From NCBI GenBank assembly GCA_003248315.1, contig QKWM01000001.1, positions 124,001 to 188,000 on the forward strand: a stretch of 64,000 nt of DNA. Direction: 5' to 3'. Below, one piece after another: positions 9,372 through 19,388 of the stretch; the stretch's first letter is position 1; the number at the start of each line of letters is the position of its first letter. Source of the stretch: Streptomyces sp. SW4 (GTDB lineage: Bacteria; Actinomycetota; Actinomycetes; Streptomycetales; Streptomycetaceae). The notes beneath the pieces were generated by a model. The model was given only the letters and a program-made list of their open reading frames with translations. It ran no database searches and was not told the origin of the DNA. Both the position numbers and the translations under genes were made by a program.

Positions 9372-10709
9372 GTGAGGCTGACGATTCTGGGCGGCGGCGG
9401 GTTCCGGGTGCCGCTCGTGTACGGGGCGCTGCTGGCCGACCGTACCGAGGGCCGTGTGACCCGGGTGGTGCTGCACGACCTGGACGCCGGGCGGCTCGCG
9501 GCGGTGACCCGCGTGCTCGCCGAGCAGGCGGCCGGGGTGCCCGACGCGCCGGAGGTCAGCGCCACCACCGACCTGGACGAGGCGCTGACCGGCGCCGACT
9601 TCGTCTTCTCGGCCATCCGGGTCGGGGGCCTGAAGGGGCGCGCCGAGGACGAACGGGTGGCGCTCGCCGAAGGCGTCCTCGGGCAGGAGACGGTCGGCGC
9701 GGGCGGCATCGCCTACGGTCTGCGGACCGTTCCCGTCGCCGACGGCATCGCCCGCCGTGTGGCCCGCCTCGCCCCGGACGCCTGGGTCATCAACTTCACC
9801 AACCCGGCCGGACTCGTCACCGAGGCCATGTCCCGGCACCTCGGCGACCGCGTCATCGGCATCTGCGACTCGCCCGTCGGCCTCGGCCGGCGGATCGCCC
9901 GCGTGCTCGGCGTCGACCCGGACCGCGCCTGGATCGACTACGCCGGCCTCAACCACCTCGGCTGGGTGCGGGGCCTGCGCGTGGCCGGCCGCGACGAACT
10001 GCCCCGGCTGCTCGCCGACGAGGCCCTGCTCGGCTCCTTCGAGGAGGGCCGGCTGTTCGGCGCGGAGTGGCTGCGCACGCTCGGCGCCGTCCCCAACGAG
10101 TACCTGCACTACTACTACTTCGGCCGGGAGACCGTACGCGCCTACCAGGAGGCCCGGCAGACCCGGGGCGCCTTCCTCCACGACCAGCAGTCCGCCTTCT
10201 ACGAGCGGGCCCGCGACCCCGGGGTGCCGGCCCTCGGCCTGTGGCAGCGCACCCGCGCCGAGCGCGAGGCCACCTACATGGCGGAGAACCGCGAGGCCTC
10301 CGGCGCCGGGGAGCGGGAGGCGGAGGACCTGTCCGGCGGCTACGAGAAGGTGGCGCTCGCGCTCATGCGTGCCGTCGCCCGGAACGAACGCACCACCCTG
10401 ATCCTCAACGTCCGCAACCGCGGCGCCCTGCCGGGGCTCGACGCCGAAGCCGTCGTCGAGGTCCCCTGCCTGGTCGACGCGGCCGGCGCCCGCCCCGTGG
10501 CGGTGGACCCGCTGCCCGGCCACGCCGCCGGCCTGGTCTGCGCGGTCAAGGCCGTCGAACGCGAGGTCCTGGAGGCCGCCCGGTCGGGGTCCCGCGCGGC
10601 GGCGGTCAGGGCCTTCGCGCTGCACCCGCTCGTCGACTCGGTGACGGTCGCCCGCCGGCTGGTCGACGGCTACACCGCCGTCCACCCGGGGCTCGCCTAC
10701 CTGCGGTAG
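9372..10709 (+). CDS. Glycoside hydrolase family 4 (6-phospho-beta-glucosidase type)
   Basis: 445 residues, unbroken. GTG start after GGGAAGGA. The N-terminal NAD-binding LGGGGFRVPLVYGAL, VINFTNPAGLVTEAM, the Cys-containing GICDSPVGLGRR and YAGLNHLGWVRG are diagnostic of GH4, which uses NAD and a divalent metal and cleaves by redox-elimination. The usual substrates are 6-phospho-beta-glucosides such as those produced by PTS uptake. It stands alone between the MaoC operon and the ATP-grasp gene. Confidence 0.92.
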   Translation: MRLTILGGGGFRVPLVYGALLADRTEGRVTRVVLHDLDAGRLAAVTRVLAEQAAGVPDAPEVSATTDLDEALTGADFVFSAIRVGGLKGRAEDERVALAEGVLGQETVGAGGIAYGLRTVPVADGIARRVARLAPDAWVINFTNPAGLVTEAMSRHLGDRVIGICDSPVGLGRRIARVLGVDPDRAWIDYAGLNHLGWVRGLRVAGRDELPRLLADEALLGSFEEGRLFGAEWLRTLGAVPNEYLHYYYFGRETVRAYQEARQTRGAFLHDQQSAFYERARDPGVPALGLWQRTRAEREATYMAENREASGAGEREAEDLSGGYEKVALALMRAVARNERTTLILNVRNRGALPGLDAEAVVEVPCLVDAAGARPVAVDPLPGHAAGLVCAVKAVEREVLEAARSGSRAAAVRAFALHPLVDSVTVARRLVDGYTAVHPGLAYLR

Positions 10710-10721
10710 GGCGCGGTTCCG

Positions 10722-11943
10722 TCAGGCCCGGGCGGCCGGGTCCGTGCGCGGGGCCGCGCCGACCGGTCCGGCGCCGGGCGCGACCAGGGGCGAGGGCTCC
10801 GCGGGACACTGCGGGGCCGACACGGCCGGGGCGGGGCCGGTGACCGGCCCGGTACCGAGGCCGTCCGCGTGCGGCTGCGGCTGCGGCTGCGGCTGCGGCT
10901 GCGGCTCCGGTTGCGGCAGCGGCACGGGACAGAGCGGGCGGGGCCCGGACACCACCGCGTAGTCCTGCCCGAGGAACGGCGGCACGATCTCGCCCGGGTC
11001 CTCGCCGAGCGCCAGCCGCACGGCGGCCCAGGGCGCGTTCACCCCGCACAGCGACAGCTGGTGCAGACCGCCCGCCGGGCGGGTGTTGACGTCCATCAGC
11101 ACCGGCCGGTCGCCGTGCATCCGGAACTGGACGTTGGACAGGAAGTGCAGCCCGAACCGCGTGGCCAGGGTGCGCGCCGGCTCCAGCCACCGCTCGTCCA
11201 GGGTGAAGCCCCGCCGGCGGCCGTTCTTCGTGCGGCCCACGGCCAGCCGCACCCGGTCGTCGGGGCCGGTGAGCAGGTCCACCGAGACCTCCGGCTGCTC
11301 CAGGTGGGCATCACCAGCCAGTCGACCGGCTCCTCGGCCGCGCGCACCGCCTCCACCACCAGGTCCAGCGGCACGCTCGGGCTGGGGAACCCGCCGAGCT
11401 GGGCCAGGGAGAACGGCGCCCGGGTGATCACCCGGAAGCCCACCCCGCCCGCCCGGCGGCCGGCTTGAAACAGGCCCGGTGGCCCCGCTCCTCCAACTCC
11501 TCGACCGCGTCCAGCAGTTCCGCGGCGGTGCGCACCCGCCACCACGGCGGCACCGGCACGCCGGCCGCCTGGGCCGCCTCGTACCCGCTCACCTTGTCCT
11601 CGAAGACGGCCACCGCCTCGGCCGGCGGCGCGAGCAGCGCCGTACCGGCCGCCTCGAACTCGGCGCGGTGCGCCACGATCGCCGCCTGGTGCAGCCGGGG
11701 CACGAACACGTCGATGCCGCGCCGCCGGCACTGGTCCAGGGCGAACTCCACGTAGGCCGCCGGGGACAGGGACTCCGGCTCCAGGGCGGCGGTGTCGGCC
11801 GCGGCCAGCACGGGCGAGTCGGGGTCGCCGTGGGTGGCGTGGATCTCGACGGCCCGGTCGCTGGGATTTCTCCGCAGCTGATCCATGAAGAACACGTTCT
11901 CCGCGTACGTGCGGTTGAGCCAGACGCGTACGCGAGAGACCAT
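10722..11943 (-). CDS. ATP-grasp protein with Gln-Pro tail (2 frameshifts)
   Basis: About 407 residues. GRRRGFTLDERWLEPARTLA, QFRMHGDRPVLMDVNTRPAGG (metal-binding Asn and Arg of the ATP-grasp core) and the preceding EERGHRACFKPAAGRAG (ATP-binding Lys) identify a carboxylate-amine or carboxylate-thiol ligase fold of the carbamoyl-phosphate-synthase type. Breaks lie near 11455 and 11310. The last about 80 residues are low complexity, including an uninterrupted Gln-Pro run coded at 10868-10920. It diverges from the phosphopantetheinyl transferase gene. The substrate is unknown. Confidence 0.8.
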
Positions 11944-12129
11944 GCAGGCCGCCTTTCACGGTTCGCGGGCAGGGCGCAGCAGGGCCGTGCCCGGCCAGGG
12001 AAGATGAAGGGACACCGAACCGCCCTGCGCGGGGAAAGGTTTCGGGGCGGTGGTGTTGGGCCGATCATAGGGGCTCGGGGGCACCGCCGCGCAACGTGCG
12101 CGCCACGGCCGTGCCGCACGGGAGGAAGA

Positions 12130-13051
12130 GTGACGGTGACGGCCCTGGAGGACGAGTCCCGGTGATCGAGGAACTGCTGCCGGACACGGTGGCCGTCGTC
12201 GAGGAGATCGGCGTCGACGCGAGCGGGCCGGTGCCCGCGCTCCATCCCGAGGAGGCGGCGTACGTCGACCGGGCGATCGCCAAACGCCGCCGCGAGTTCG
12301 CCCTGGTCCGCTCCTGTGCGCGGCGCGCCATGGCCCGGCTCGGTGTGCCGCCGCAGCCCGTCCCGACCGGCGACCGCGGCGCCCCGGTCTGGCCGGCCGG
12401 GCTGCTCGGCAGCATGACGCACTGCGACGGCTACGGCGCCGCCGCCCTGGTCCGCGACACCGACCTCGCCGCTCTCGGCATCGACGCCGAACCCGCCGCT
12501 GCGCTCCCGGAGGGCGTCCTGGCCGCCATCACCCTGCCGGCCGAGCGGGCCCGGCTGCGCCGCCTCGCCGCCGACCGGCCCGGCGTCCCCTGGGACCGGC
12601 TGCTGTTCAGCGCCAAGGAGTCGGTGTACAAGGCGTGGTTCCCCTCACCGGGGCCTGGCTGGACTTCACCGAGGCCGACATCGAGATCGTCCCGGACCCG
12701 ACGCCCCGGACCCCGACGTCCCGGACCCCGACGTCCCGGACCCCGACGCCCCGGCCCCGGGAGCCCCGGACCCCGACACCCCGGCCCCGGGCACGCAGGC
12801 CCCCGGCACCCTCGCCCCCGGCGCCCCGGCCGCCGGCACCTCCGCCCGAGCGCCCCTGCGCCGAGCTCACCGCCCCCCGGCACCGAGGCCCCCGGCGCCC
12901 AGGGCGCCCGCCCCCGGCCCGGGGCACGTTCCGGGCGACCCTGCTCGTGCCGGGGCCCCATGTGAACGGCCGCCGCCTGTCCCGGTTCGACGGCCGCTTC
13001 ACGACCGGACACGGCCTGCTCGCCACGGTGGTCACGGTGCCGTACGCCTGA
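12130..13051 (+). CDS. Sfp-type 4'-phosphopantetheinyl transferase with Pro-rich insertion (frameshifted)
   Basis: Loads the phosphopantetheine arm onto carrier proteins of polyketide and peptide synthases. Motifs seen: VPTGDRGAPVWP, GSMTHCDGYGAAAL, GIDAEPAAAL (Mg-binding Asp) and WDRLLFSAKESVYKAWFP. A frame from GTG 12130 (after GGAGGAAGA) hits a stop at 12163-12165; one lost C near 12158 would join it to the main frame, which otherwise starts at GTG 12162. A break near 12648 lies after KAWFP. Between LDFTEADIEI and GTFRATLLVPG there are about 80 residues rich in Pro, Thr, Asp and Gly (12690-12925). The true frame there is uncertain because the DNA is repetitive. Confidence 0.82.
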
Positions 13052-13117
13052 GACGCGACACGGGCGCCGGGCGGCGCGGAACCGGTGTGCGCCGGACCGG
13101 TGTGCGCCGTGGACCGG

Positions 13118-13354
13118 TCAGGTCCGCGGGCACCAGCTCGTCAGGAGGTCGAAGAACTCCTCCTCGTTGCCCGTCAGGCCCGCCGCCGACAGGGCCCGTT
13201 CGGCCTCGGCCAGGACGGAGGGCGGGACCAGGACGGGACGGGCGGCGTCCGGCGGGCCGGCCGCGGTGTCGAACGCGGCCCGGACGGTGTGCATCAGCCG
13301 CACGTACGCCTGGACGGCGGCGCGCTCACGGTCGGTCAGCACGGCGGTGGTCAT
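13118..13354 (-). CDS. Small protein of unknown function (78 aa)
   Basis: Unbroken frame from ATG 13354: acidic and helical, with LTDRERAAVQAYVRLMHTV and a C-terminal GNEEEFFDLLTSWCPRT. I do not recognise the family. It lies 140 bases downstream of the ImmA-like gene on the same strand and might belong with it. Length and even codon use support a real gene. Confidence 0.6.
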   Translation of the reverse strand: MTTAVLTDRERAAVQAYVRLMHTVRAAFDTAAGPPDAARPVLVPPSVLAEAERALSAAGLTGNEEEFFDLLTSWCPRT

Positions 13355-13494
13355 CGGTCGGCTCTCCCCACAACGACGGCAACGGGGCCGCCGCCCCACG
13401 GCGACGGCGACTTCCAGCTTGCCGCCCGCCACTGACAACGGGCCGCAGCGACCCGGCCGCGCCCGGCCGTTCCCCCGCCCCGCGGGCCGGCCGC

Positions 13495-14043
13495 TCACCC
13501 CAGATAGCCCAGCGACGCCTCGATCCGCCCCGCCAGATGGTCCCGCTGCACCGGTCCCCGCAGGGACGAACCCGCGAGCAGCGTCCGGCACTTGCTGGCC
13601 AGCAGCAGGCCGAAGCTCTCCGCCTCCCGCTCCTCCGCCTGGTCGAACCGGGTCCGGGCGGCCACCGCCCGTACGGCCGCCCGCAGCGCGTCGTCGTCGG
13701 CGTGCGCACCGGCCTGCCGGGCCGCGACCGCGCCGCCCTCGGTCCGGTGGGCGCAGTGGCCGGCCTTCATGTGCCACAGCTCGTGCCCCAGGATGACCAG
13801 CTGATGGTCGGGCGCGGTGCGTTCCTCGACGACGACCAGGTCCCGGTCGGCCATGTCCAGCCACAGCCCGCTGGCCGTACCGGGCGGGAACGCCGCCGTA
13901 CGGAACAGCACGGGCCGCCCGCGGCGCCGGCTCATCGCCTCGCAGAGCGCGGCGTACAGGGCCGCCGGCGGGGACGGGACGTCGAGCGTCAGCTCCGTGA
14001 CCAGCTCGGCGCACAGGCGGCGCATCTCCCTGCCGATGCTCAC
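13495..14043 (-). CDS. ImmA/IrrE-type metallopeptidase
   Basis: 182 residues from GTG 14043. The zinc motif HELWHMKAGH (residues about 96-105), preceded by DRDLVVVEERTAPDHQLVIL and followed by EEREAESFGLLLA, is the standard ImmA/IrrE layout. Such proteases cut a partner repressor or stand in toxin-antitoxin-like pairs. It starts 14 bases after the XRE regulator stop, so the two are co-expressed. Confidence 0.82.
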   Translation of the reverse strand: MSIGREMRRLCAELVTELTLDVPSPPAALYAALCEAMSRRRGRPVLFRTAAFPPGTASGLWLDMADRDLVVVEERTAPDHQLVILGHELWHMKAGHCAHRTEGGAVAARQAGAHADDDALRAAVRAVAARTRFDQAEEREAESFGLLLASKCRTLLAGSSLRGPVQRDHLAGRIEASLGYLG

Positions 14044-14057
14044 GCGTCTCCCCAGGC

Positions 14058-14714
14058 TCACGACTCGGGCCGCTTGACGCTCTCCAGGAGCATGTCCAGC
14101 CACTCGGCGACCTTGTCGCGGTGCTGGTCGGTGGGGAGCTGGGCGGCGCGCCAGGCGATCCCGCGGACGCCGTGGTCCTGGAGCAGCCGCTCCAGCGGGT
14201 CGTCGGCCGCGGCCGCCGTCTCCCGCTCGCGGTCGGCGAGCTTCTGCAGGAGTTCCTGCTCGGTGTGCTGGAGGACGCTGGCCAGCGCCTCGGGATCCTC
14301 CGCCGTGAGGAAACCGGCGTGCACCCGGAAGAAGCGCTGGATGGCGTCGCAGTGCTCCATCGTGGGCCGCCGGTCGCCGTTGATGAGCGCGCCGGCCTGC
14401 TGCCGGGACATGCCCGCGCCGTCGGCGATCTCCTGCTGCGTGTACCTGCGGCCGTTGGGCTTCAGCCGGGTGCGGCGCAGCAGGTCCAGCCGCTGCACGA
14501 ACCGGGCCTGCACATCGGGCTCGCCCGCCGGCCGGCCGCCGAGCAGGGCGCCGACCACGGACTCGGGGACCCCGGAGGCCACGGACAGGCGGCCGACGTC
14601 GAAGACCTCGCCGTGCGGTACGCCGAGCCGGTCGGCGAGTGCGGTGACGCGGGCGACCACGGCCTGGAGCACGGCCGTCGGCGTGGTGCCCGGTCCCTCG
14701 AAGCCACCTGTCAC
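14058..14714 (-). CDS. XRE-family helix-turn-helix regulator
   Basis: 218 residues from GTG 14714, chosen because TAGGAGAG lies eight bases upstream. The HTH spans RYTQQEIADGAGMSRQQAGALINGDRRPT. An N-terminal half (LADRLGVPHGEVFDVGRLS) and a C-terminal helical half (EKLADRERETAAAADDPLERLL region) flank it. It pairs with the downstream ImmA-like protease, its probable regulator or partner. The divergent promoter region with an inverted repeat lies upstream. Confidence 0.85.
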   Translation of the reverse strand: MTGGFEGPGTTPTAVLQAVVARVTALADRLGVPHGEVFDVGRLSVASGVPESVVGALLGGRPAGEPDVQARFVQRLDLLRRTRLKPNGRRYTQQEIADGAGMSRQQAGALINGDRRPTMEHCDAIQRFFRVHAGFLTAEDPEALASVLQHTEQELLQKLADRERETAAAADDPLERLLQDHGVRGIAWRAAQLPTDQHRDKVAEWLDMLLESVKRPES

Positions 14715-14819
14715 CGACAGCTCTCCTACGTCTCTCACAGGACTCACGGGCTTCTCACGAGCGGGTTGCCGTGAACTTCCCGGAGAGTAGCGGGTGGTTC
14801 GAACTCACATCCAGGTCTC

Positions 14820-14833
14820 GCCACAACTGTGGC
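14820..14833. promoter_or_regulatory. Inverted repeat between the XRE and MmyB-like genes
   Basis: GCCACA-AC-TGTGGC has perfect 6-bp arms and lies 106 bases before the XRE start and 115 before the MmyB-like start. It is a plausible operator for either regulator. Confidence 0.45.
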
Positions 14834-14871
14834 CAATTTCAGCCGTCAACCGGCATGAAATGCCACGATAG

Positions 14872-14901
14872 TTGACATGCCTCGCGTCGGGGCACCAGGA
14901 T
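14872..14901 (+). promoter_or_regulatory. Promoter of the MmyB-like gene
   Basis: TTGACA (14872-14877), an 18-base spacer and CAGGAT (14896-14901) match the Streptomyces vegetative consensus well and face the gene at 14948. Confidence 0.6.
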
Positions 14902-14947
14902 CGGTGCGCCGCGTGAAGGCCGAATGGGCAAGAGGGGTGACCTCCCG

Positions 14948-15605
14948 ATGGCATTTCAGGCAGGAGGGCAGCGGCCGGCATCGCGGCCCGGCCCCACGAC
15001 CCCCGACGTCCAGGCGTACCTCGAGGACTACGCCGCGCTCCTGGAAGCCGTCCCTTCCCCTCCCTCGTCGTCGACCAGCGCTGGGACGTGGTGCTGGACA
15101 ACAGCGCCTACCGCGCCCTCTTCCGGGAGGTCGGACCGCACCCGTCGGCCATGCCGGGCGACAACTTCCTGCGGTTCGTGCTGTTCCACCCGGACGCCTC
15201 GACGGTCCTCGGCGAGCACGAGTCGCGCTGGTGCCTGCCGATGCTGGCGCAGTTCGCGGCCGCGCTGGAGCGCCACGGCCACGACCACGCGCTCCAGGCG
15301 ATCCGCCGCGACATCGCCCAGGACCCGCTCATGGAGGCCGCCTACCGGCAGGGCCTGCCGCACTGGATCCGCGCGGTCGGCGCGGACGCGGTCGAACACG
15401 ACGGTGCCGTACGGCCGCTGGTGCACCCCGATCCGCGCCGGGGCGCCACCGAGTGCCGCGTCGTCGTCGAGACCCCGCCACCCTCCAGGACCTGGGCTGG
15501 ACCCGGCTGACGCTGGTCCTGCGCGAGACGCCCCGCCCGCACCGGGGCCGCCGCGGCGACCGCCGCCGGGCCGGGCACCTGCGGGTCGTGCCGGCCGCCG
15601 ACTGA
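14948..15605 (+). CDS. MmyB-like ligand-binding protein lacking an HTH (2 frameshifts)
   Basis: About 219 residues. The body matches the MmyB-like regulator C-terminal domain: VVDQRWDVVLDNSAYRALF, GDNFLRFVLFHPDA, CLPMLAQFAAALERHG and LVLRETPRP. In ordinary members an XRE helix-turn-helix of about 90 residues comes first. Here the frame begins with a short Gly/Pro-rich leader and then TPDVQAYLEDYAALLEAVPFPS, with no room for a DNA-binding domain. Breaks lie near 15058 and 15478. It may sense a ligand for the neighbouring XRE protein, or be truncated. Confidence 0.72.
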
Positions 15606-15676
15606 GCCGGCGCCCCTCTCCCGCCCGCCGGCGCCGCACTCTTCCCGGCACCAGTGCTGTGTGACATATTACCGGC

Positions 15677-16824
15677 GTGAGCCACTCGCCGGCCTGCGAT
15701 GTCGTCGTGGTCGGCGCCGGAGTCGTCGGCGCCGCCTGCGCCCTGTACGCCGCCCGAGCGGGTCTGTCGGTCACCGTGGTGGACCGGGGTCCCGTGGCCG
15801 GCGGCACCACCGGGGCGGGGGAGGGAAACCTCCTCGTCTCCGACAAGGAACCGGGCCCCGAACTCGGCCTGGCCCTCCTCTCCCTGCGCCTGTGGTCGGA
15901 ACTCGCCGCGGAACTGGGCGAGTTCGTCGAGTACGAGGCCAAGGGCGGCCTCGTCGTGGCCCGCACCCCGCAGGCCCTGACCGAGCTCCGGACCCTCGCC
16001 GCCGAACAGCGGGCGGCCGGCGTCGAGGCGGTCGGCGTGCCGGCCGACCGGCTGCCCGACCTCGAACCGCGGCTTGCCCCGGCCTCGCGGGCGCCGTGCA
16101 CTACCCGCAGGACGCCCAGGTGATGCCCGCCCTGGCCGCCGCCCACCTGCTGCGGGCCTCCGGCGCCCGGCTGCTGACCGGCCGTACCGTGACCGAGGTG
16201 CTGCGCCGCCCCGACGGCACGGTCCGCGGCGTGCGCACCGACCGGGGCGACCTGCACGCCCCCGCGGTCGTCAACGCCGCCGGCACCTGGGGCGGCGACC
16301 TGGCCGCCCGCGCCGGCGTCCGGCTGCCCGTGCTGCCCCGCCGCGGCTTCGTCCTCGTCACCGAGCCGCTGCCGCCCCGCATCCGGCACAAGGTGTACGC
16401 CGCGGACTACGTCGCCGACGTGGCCAGCGACTCGGCCGCCCTCCAGACCTCCCCGGTGGTGGAGGGCACGGCGGCCGGGCCGGTGCTCATCGGGGCCAGC
16501 CGGGAACGGGTCGGCTTCGACCGGACCGTGTCCCTGCCCGCCCTGCGCGCCCTGGCCGCCGGGGCCACACGGCTCTTCCCCTTCCTGGCCGGCGTACGGG
16601 CCGTGCGGACGTACGCCGGCTTCCGGCCGTACCTGCCGACCACCTCCCGGCGATCGGCCCGACCCCCGCGCCCGGGCCTGCTGCACGCCTGCGGCCACGA
16701 GGGCGCCGGCGTCGGACTGGCCGCGGGCACCGGACGGTTGATCGCCCAAGCGCTCACCGGCGCACCGCCCGACCTCGATCCCACGCCGTTCCGTCCCGAC
16801 CGCTTCGCCGAGGAGGACACGTGA
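15677..16824 (+). CDS. FAD-dependent D-amino-acid (hydroxyproline) oxidase subunit, DadA family (4 lost bases)
   Basis: About 383 residues. VVVVGAGVVGAACALYAARAG is the FAD dinucleotide fold, followed by GGTTGAGEGNLL. The C-terminal GHEGAGVGLAAGTGRLIAQ closes the FAD site. Breaks lie near 16080 and in 16630-16680. In D-hydroxyproline dehydrogenases this catalytic subunit works with a small 2Fe-2S protein and a second flavoprotein, which are exactly the next two genes, each overlapping its neighbour. It oxidises cis-4-hydroxy-D-proline to a pyrroline carboxylate. Confidence 0.85.
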
Positions 16825-17119
16825 ACCCGTTCCGGCTCGTCCGGGCCCGGCCCGGGCCCGCCTTCACCGTCACGTTCGACGGCCGGGAGATCCGGGCGCT
16901 GCCCGGCCAGACCGTCGCCGCCGCGCTGTGGCAGGCCGGCGTGACCTCCTGGCGCACCACCCGCGGCACCGGCCGGCCCGCGGCGTCTTCTGCGGGATCG
17001 GCGTCTGCTTCGACTGCCTCGTCACCGTCGACGGCCGGCCCAACGAGCGCGCCTGCCTGGTGCCCGCGCGGCCCGGCACCGTCGTCCGCACCCAGGAGGG
17101 CACGGGCCGTGCGGACTGA
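16821..17119 (+). CDS. 2Fe-2S subunit of the D-hydroxyproline oxidase, HcnA-like (1 frameshift)
   Basis: About 99 residues from GTG 16821 (GTGA overlap with the upstream stop). FDGREIRALPGQTVAAALWQ followed by GVFCGIGVCFDCLVTVDG, and ACLVPARPG with a further Cys, give a ferredoxin-like cluster site. The break is near 16983. It passes electrons between the two flavoprotein subunits. Confidence 0.82.
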
Positions 17120-18467
17120 CCTCGCGGTGATCGGCGCCGGTCCGGCCGGGCTCGCCGCGGCCCTGGCGGCGGACTCCCGGGGTGTGCGGGTGGCCCTGGT
17201 CGACGCCGGAACCGGCCCGGGCGGACAGTACTTCCGGCAGCCAGCCGCCGCACTGGGCGCCCGTGACGCCCGCGCCCTCCACCACCAGTGGCGCACCTGG
17301 CGGCGGCTGCGCGACGGACTCGCCGCCGGCGGCGTACGGGTGCTGACCGGGCATCACGTCTGGTTCGTGGAGCGGCGGCCCTCCACCGGCTTCACCGTGC
17401 ACGCGCTGCACGGCCCCGGGCAGGACGAGCCGGCCGCGCTGCACGCCGACGCGGTGCTGCTCGCGACCGGCGGCTACGAACGGGTGCTGCCCTTCCCCGG
17501 CTGGACCCTGCCCGGCGTGGTCACGGCCGGGGGCGCCCAGGCCATGCTGAAGGGCTCTCTCGCGGTGCCGGGGCGCACCGTCGTGGTGGCCGGCACCGGG
17601 CCGCTGCTGCTGCCCGTGGCCGACGGCTCGCCGCGGCCGGCGTCCGGGTGGCGGCCCTGGTCGAGGCGGCCGACCCGCGCGCCTTCCCCCGCCACGCCCG
17701 GGCCCTGGCCGGCAAGCTCCCCGAAGGCGCCGGGTACGCCGCCCGGCTGCTGCGCCGGCGCGTGCCCGTCCTGACCCGGCACACCGTCGTCCGCGCCCAC
17801 GGGCAGGAACGGCTCACCGGCGTCACCGTGGCCGCCCTGGACACCGCCGCCGCGTCCGGCCCGGCACCGAGCGGCACCTCGCCTGCGAGGCGCTGGCCGT
17901 CGGCCACGGCATGCTCCCGCACACCGACCTCGCCGACGGCCTCGGCTGCGCCCTCGACGGGACGGCCGTGGCCGTCGACGCCGAGCAGCGCACCACCGTC
18001 CCCGGCGTCTGGGCCGCCGGGAGGCCACCGGCGTCGGCGGGCGGGCCTCGCCCTCGCCGAGGGGCACATCGCCGGCCGCTCGGCCGCCGCGCGGCTGCGC
18101 GGCACCCCGCCGACCCGCACCCGGCGGCCCTCGCCTCCCGCCGCCGCCTGCGGGCGGCGGCGGCCGCCCTGGACACCGCCTACGCCGTCCCGCCGCACTG
18201 GAGCGAGCAGGTCACCGACGACACGGTCGTCTGCCGCTGCGAGGAGGTCACCGCCGGCGCCGTCCGCGCCGCCCTGGACCTCGGCGCGGGGACACCCGCA
18301 CCGTCAAGCTGCTGACCCGGGCGGGCATGGGCTGGTGCCAGGGCCGCGTGTGCGGCCCGGCCGTCGCCGGGCTCGCCGGCTGCGCACCCGCCCCGTTCCG
18401 CACGCCCTTCGCCCGCCCCGTCCCCCTGGGCGTCCTGGCAGGCCCGCCCACCGAGGAAGGACCGTAG
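17109..18467 (+). CDS. NAD/FAD oxidoreductase subunit of the D-hydroxyproline oxidase, HcnB-like (6 lost bases)
   Basis: About 454 residues. Start GTG 17109 lies inside the end of the 2Fe-2S gene. LAVIGAGPAGLAAALAADSRG binds FAD, TGGYERVLPFPGWTLPGVV and VVVAGTGPLLLPVA follow, and the C-terminus has a BFD-like cluster motif VVCRCEEVT plus GWCQGRVCGP. Breaks fall near 17622, 17865, 18018, 18045, 18105 and 18290. The stop TAG abuts the ATG of the DapA-family gene. Confidence 0.83.
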
Positions 18468-19374
18468 ATGACCGCTCCGACCGCTCCGACCGATCCCCGT
18501 CCGTGGCGCGGAATCCTCGTCGCCACCGCGCTCCCGCTCCGCGACGACCTGTCCGTGGACCTCGACGCCTACGCCGAGCACTGCTCCTGGCTCGTGGCGC
18601 ACGGCTGCGACGGTGTCGTGCCCAACGGCTCGCTCGGCGAGTACCAGGTGCTCACCCCCGAGGAGCGGGCGAAGGTCGTCGAGACGGCCGTCGCCGCGGT
18701 CGGCGGGGACCGGGTCATGCCCGGGGTCGCCGCCTACGGCTCCGCCGAGGCCCGCCGCTGGGCCGAGCAGGCACGCGAGGCGGGCTGCGCCGCGGTGATG
18801 CTGCTGCCGCCCAACGCCTACCGCGCCGACGAGCGTTCGGTCCTCGCCCACTACGCCGAGGTGGCGCGGGCGGAGCTGCCGGTCGTCGCCTACAACAACC
18901 CGGTCGACACCAAGGTCGACCTCGTGCCCGAACTGCTCGCCCGGCTGCACGCGGAGGGCACGTCCGGGCGGTGAAGGAGTTCTCCGGCGATGTCCGCCGC
19001 GCCTACCGCATCGCCGAACTCGCCCCGGACCTGGACCTGCTGATCGGCGCCGACGACGTCCTGCTGGAGCTGGCCGTCGCCGGGGCGAAGGGCTGGGTGG
19101 CCGGCTACCCCAACGCCCTGCCCGCCGCGTGCGTCGCGCTGTACCGCGCGGCCGTCGCCGGCGACCTGGCCACCGCCGGCCCCTGTACCGGCGGCTGCAC
19201 CCGCTGCTGCGCTGGGACTCCCGGGTCGAGTTCGTACAGGCGATCAAGGCGTCGATGGACGTCGCCGGACGCCACGGCGGCCCCTGCCGCCCGCCGCGCA
19301 TGCCGCTGCCGCCCGAGCAGGAGGCCGCCGTGCGCTCCGCCACCGAGAAGGCCCTCGCGGCCGGACCGGCGTAG
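18468..19374 (+). CDS. DapA-family deaminase/lyase of hydroxyproline breakdown (2 frameshifts)
   Basis: About 302 residues. GCDGVVPNGSLGEYQVLTPEER and VVAYNNPVDTKVD are the substrate and Tyr regions of the DHDPS fold; VRAVKEFSGD carries the Schiff-base lysine. In hydroxyproline operons this protein is the 1-pyrroline-4-hydroxy-2-carboxylate deaminase, which gives 2-oxoglutarate semialdehyde. Breaks lie near 18960 and 19182. The expected last enzyme, the semialdehyde dehydrogenase, is not in this operon. Confidence 0.84.
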
Positions 19375-19388
19375 AAGGGGAGCGGACC

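Noticed and set aside
10868..10920. Regular GGCTGC-type repeat as a CRISPR or regulatory array
   Set aside because: The repeat is six bases with no spacers and codes Gln-Pro in frame with the ATP-grasp gene.
12130..12165. A 12-codon leader peptide before the PPTase gene
   Set aside because: A single missing C, in line with the many others, joins it to the PPTase frame, so it is better seen as the true start.
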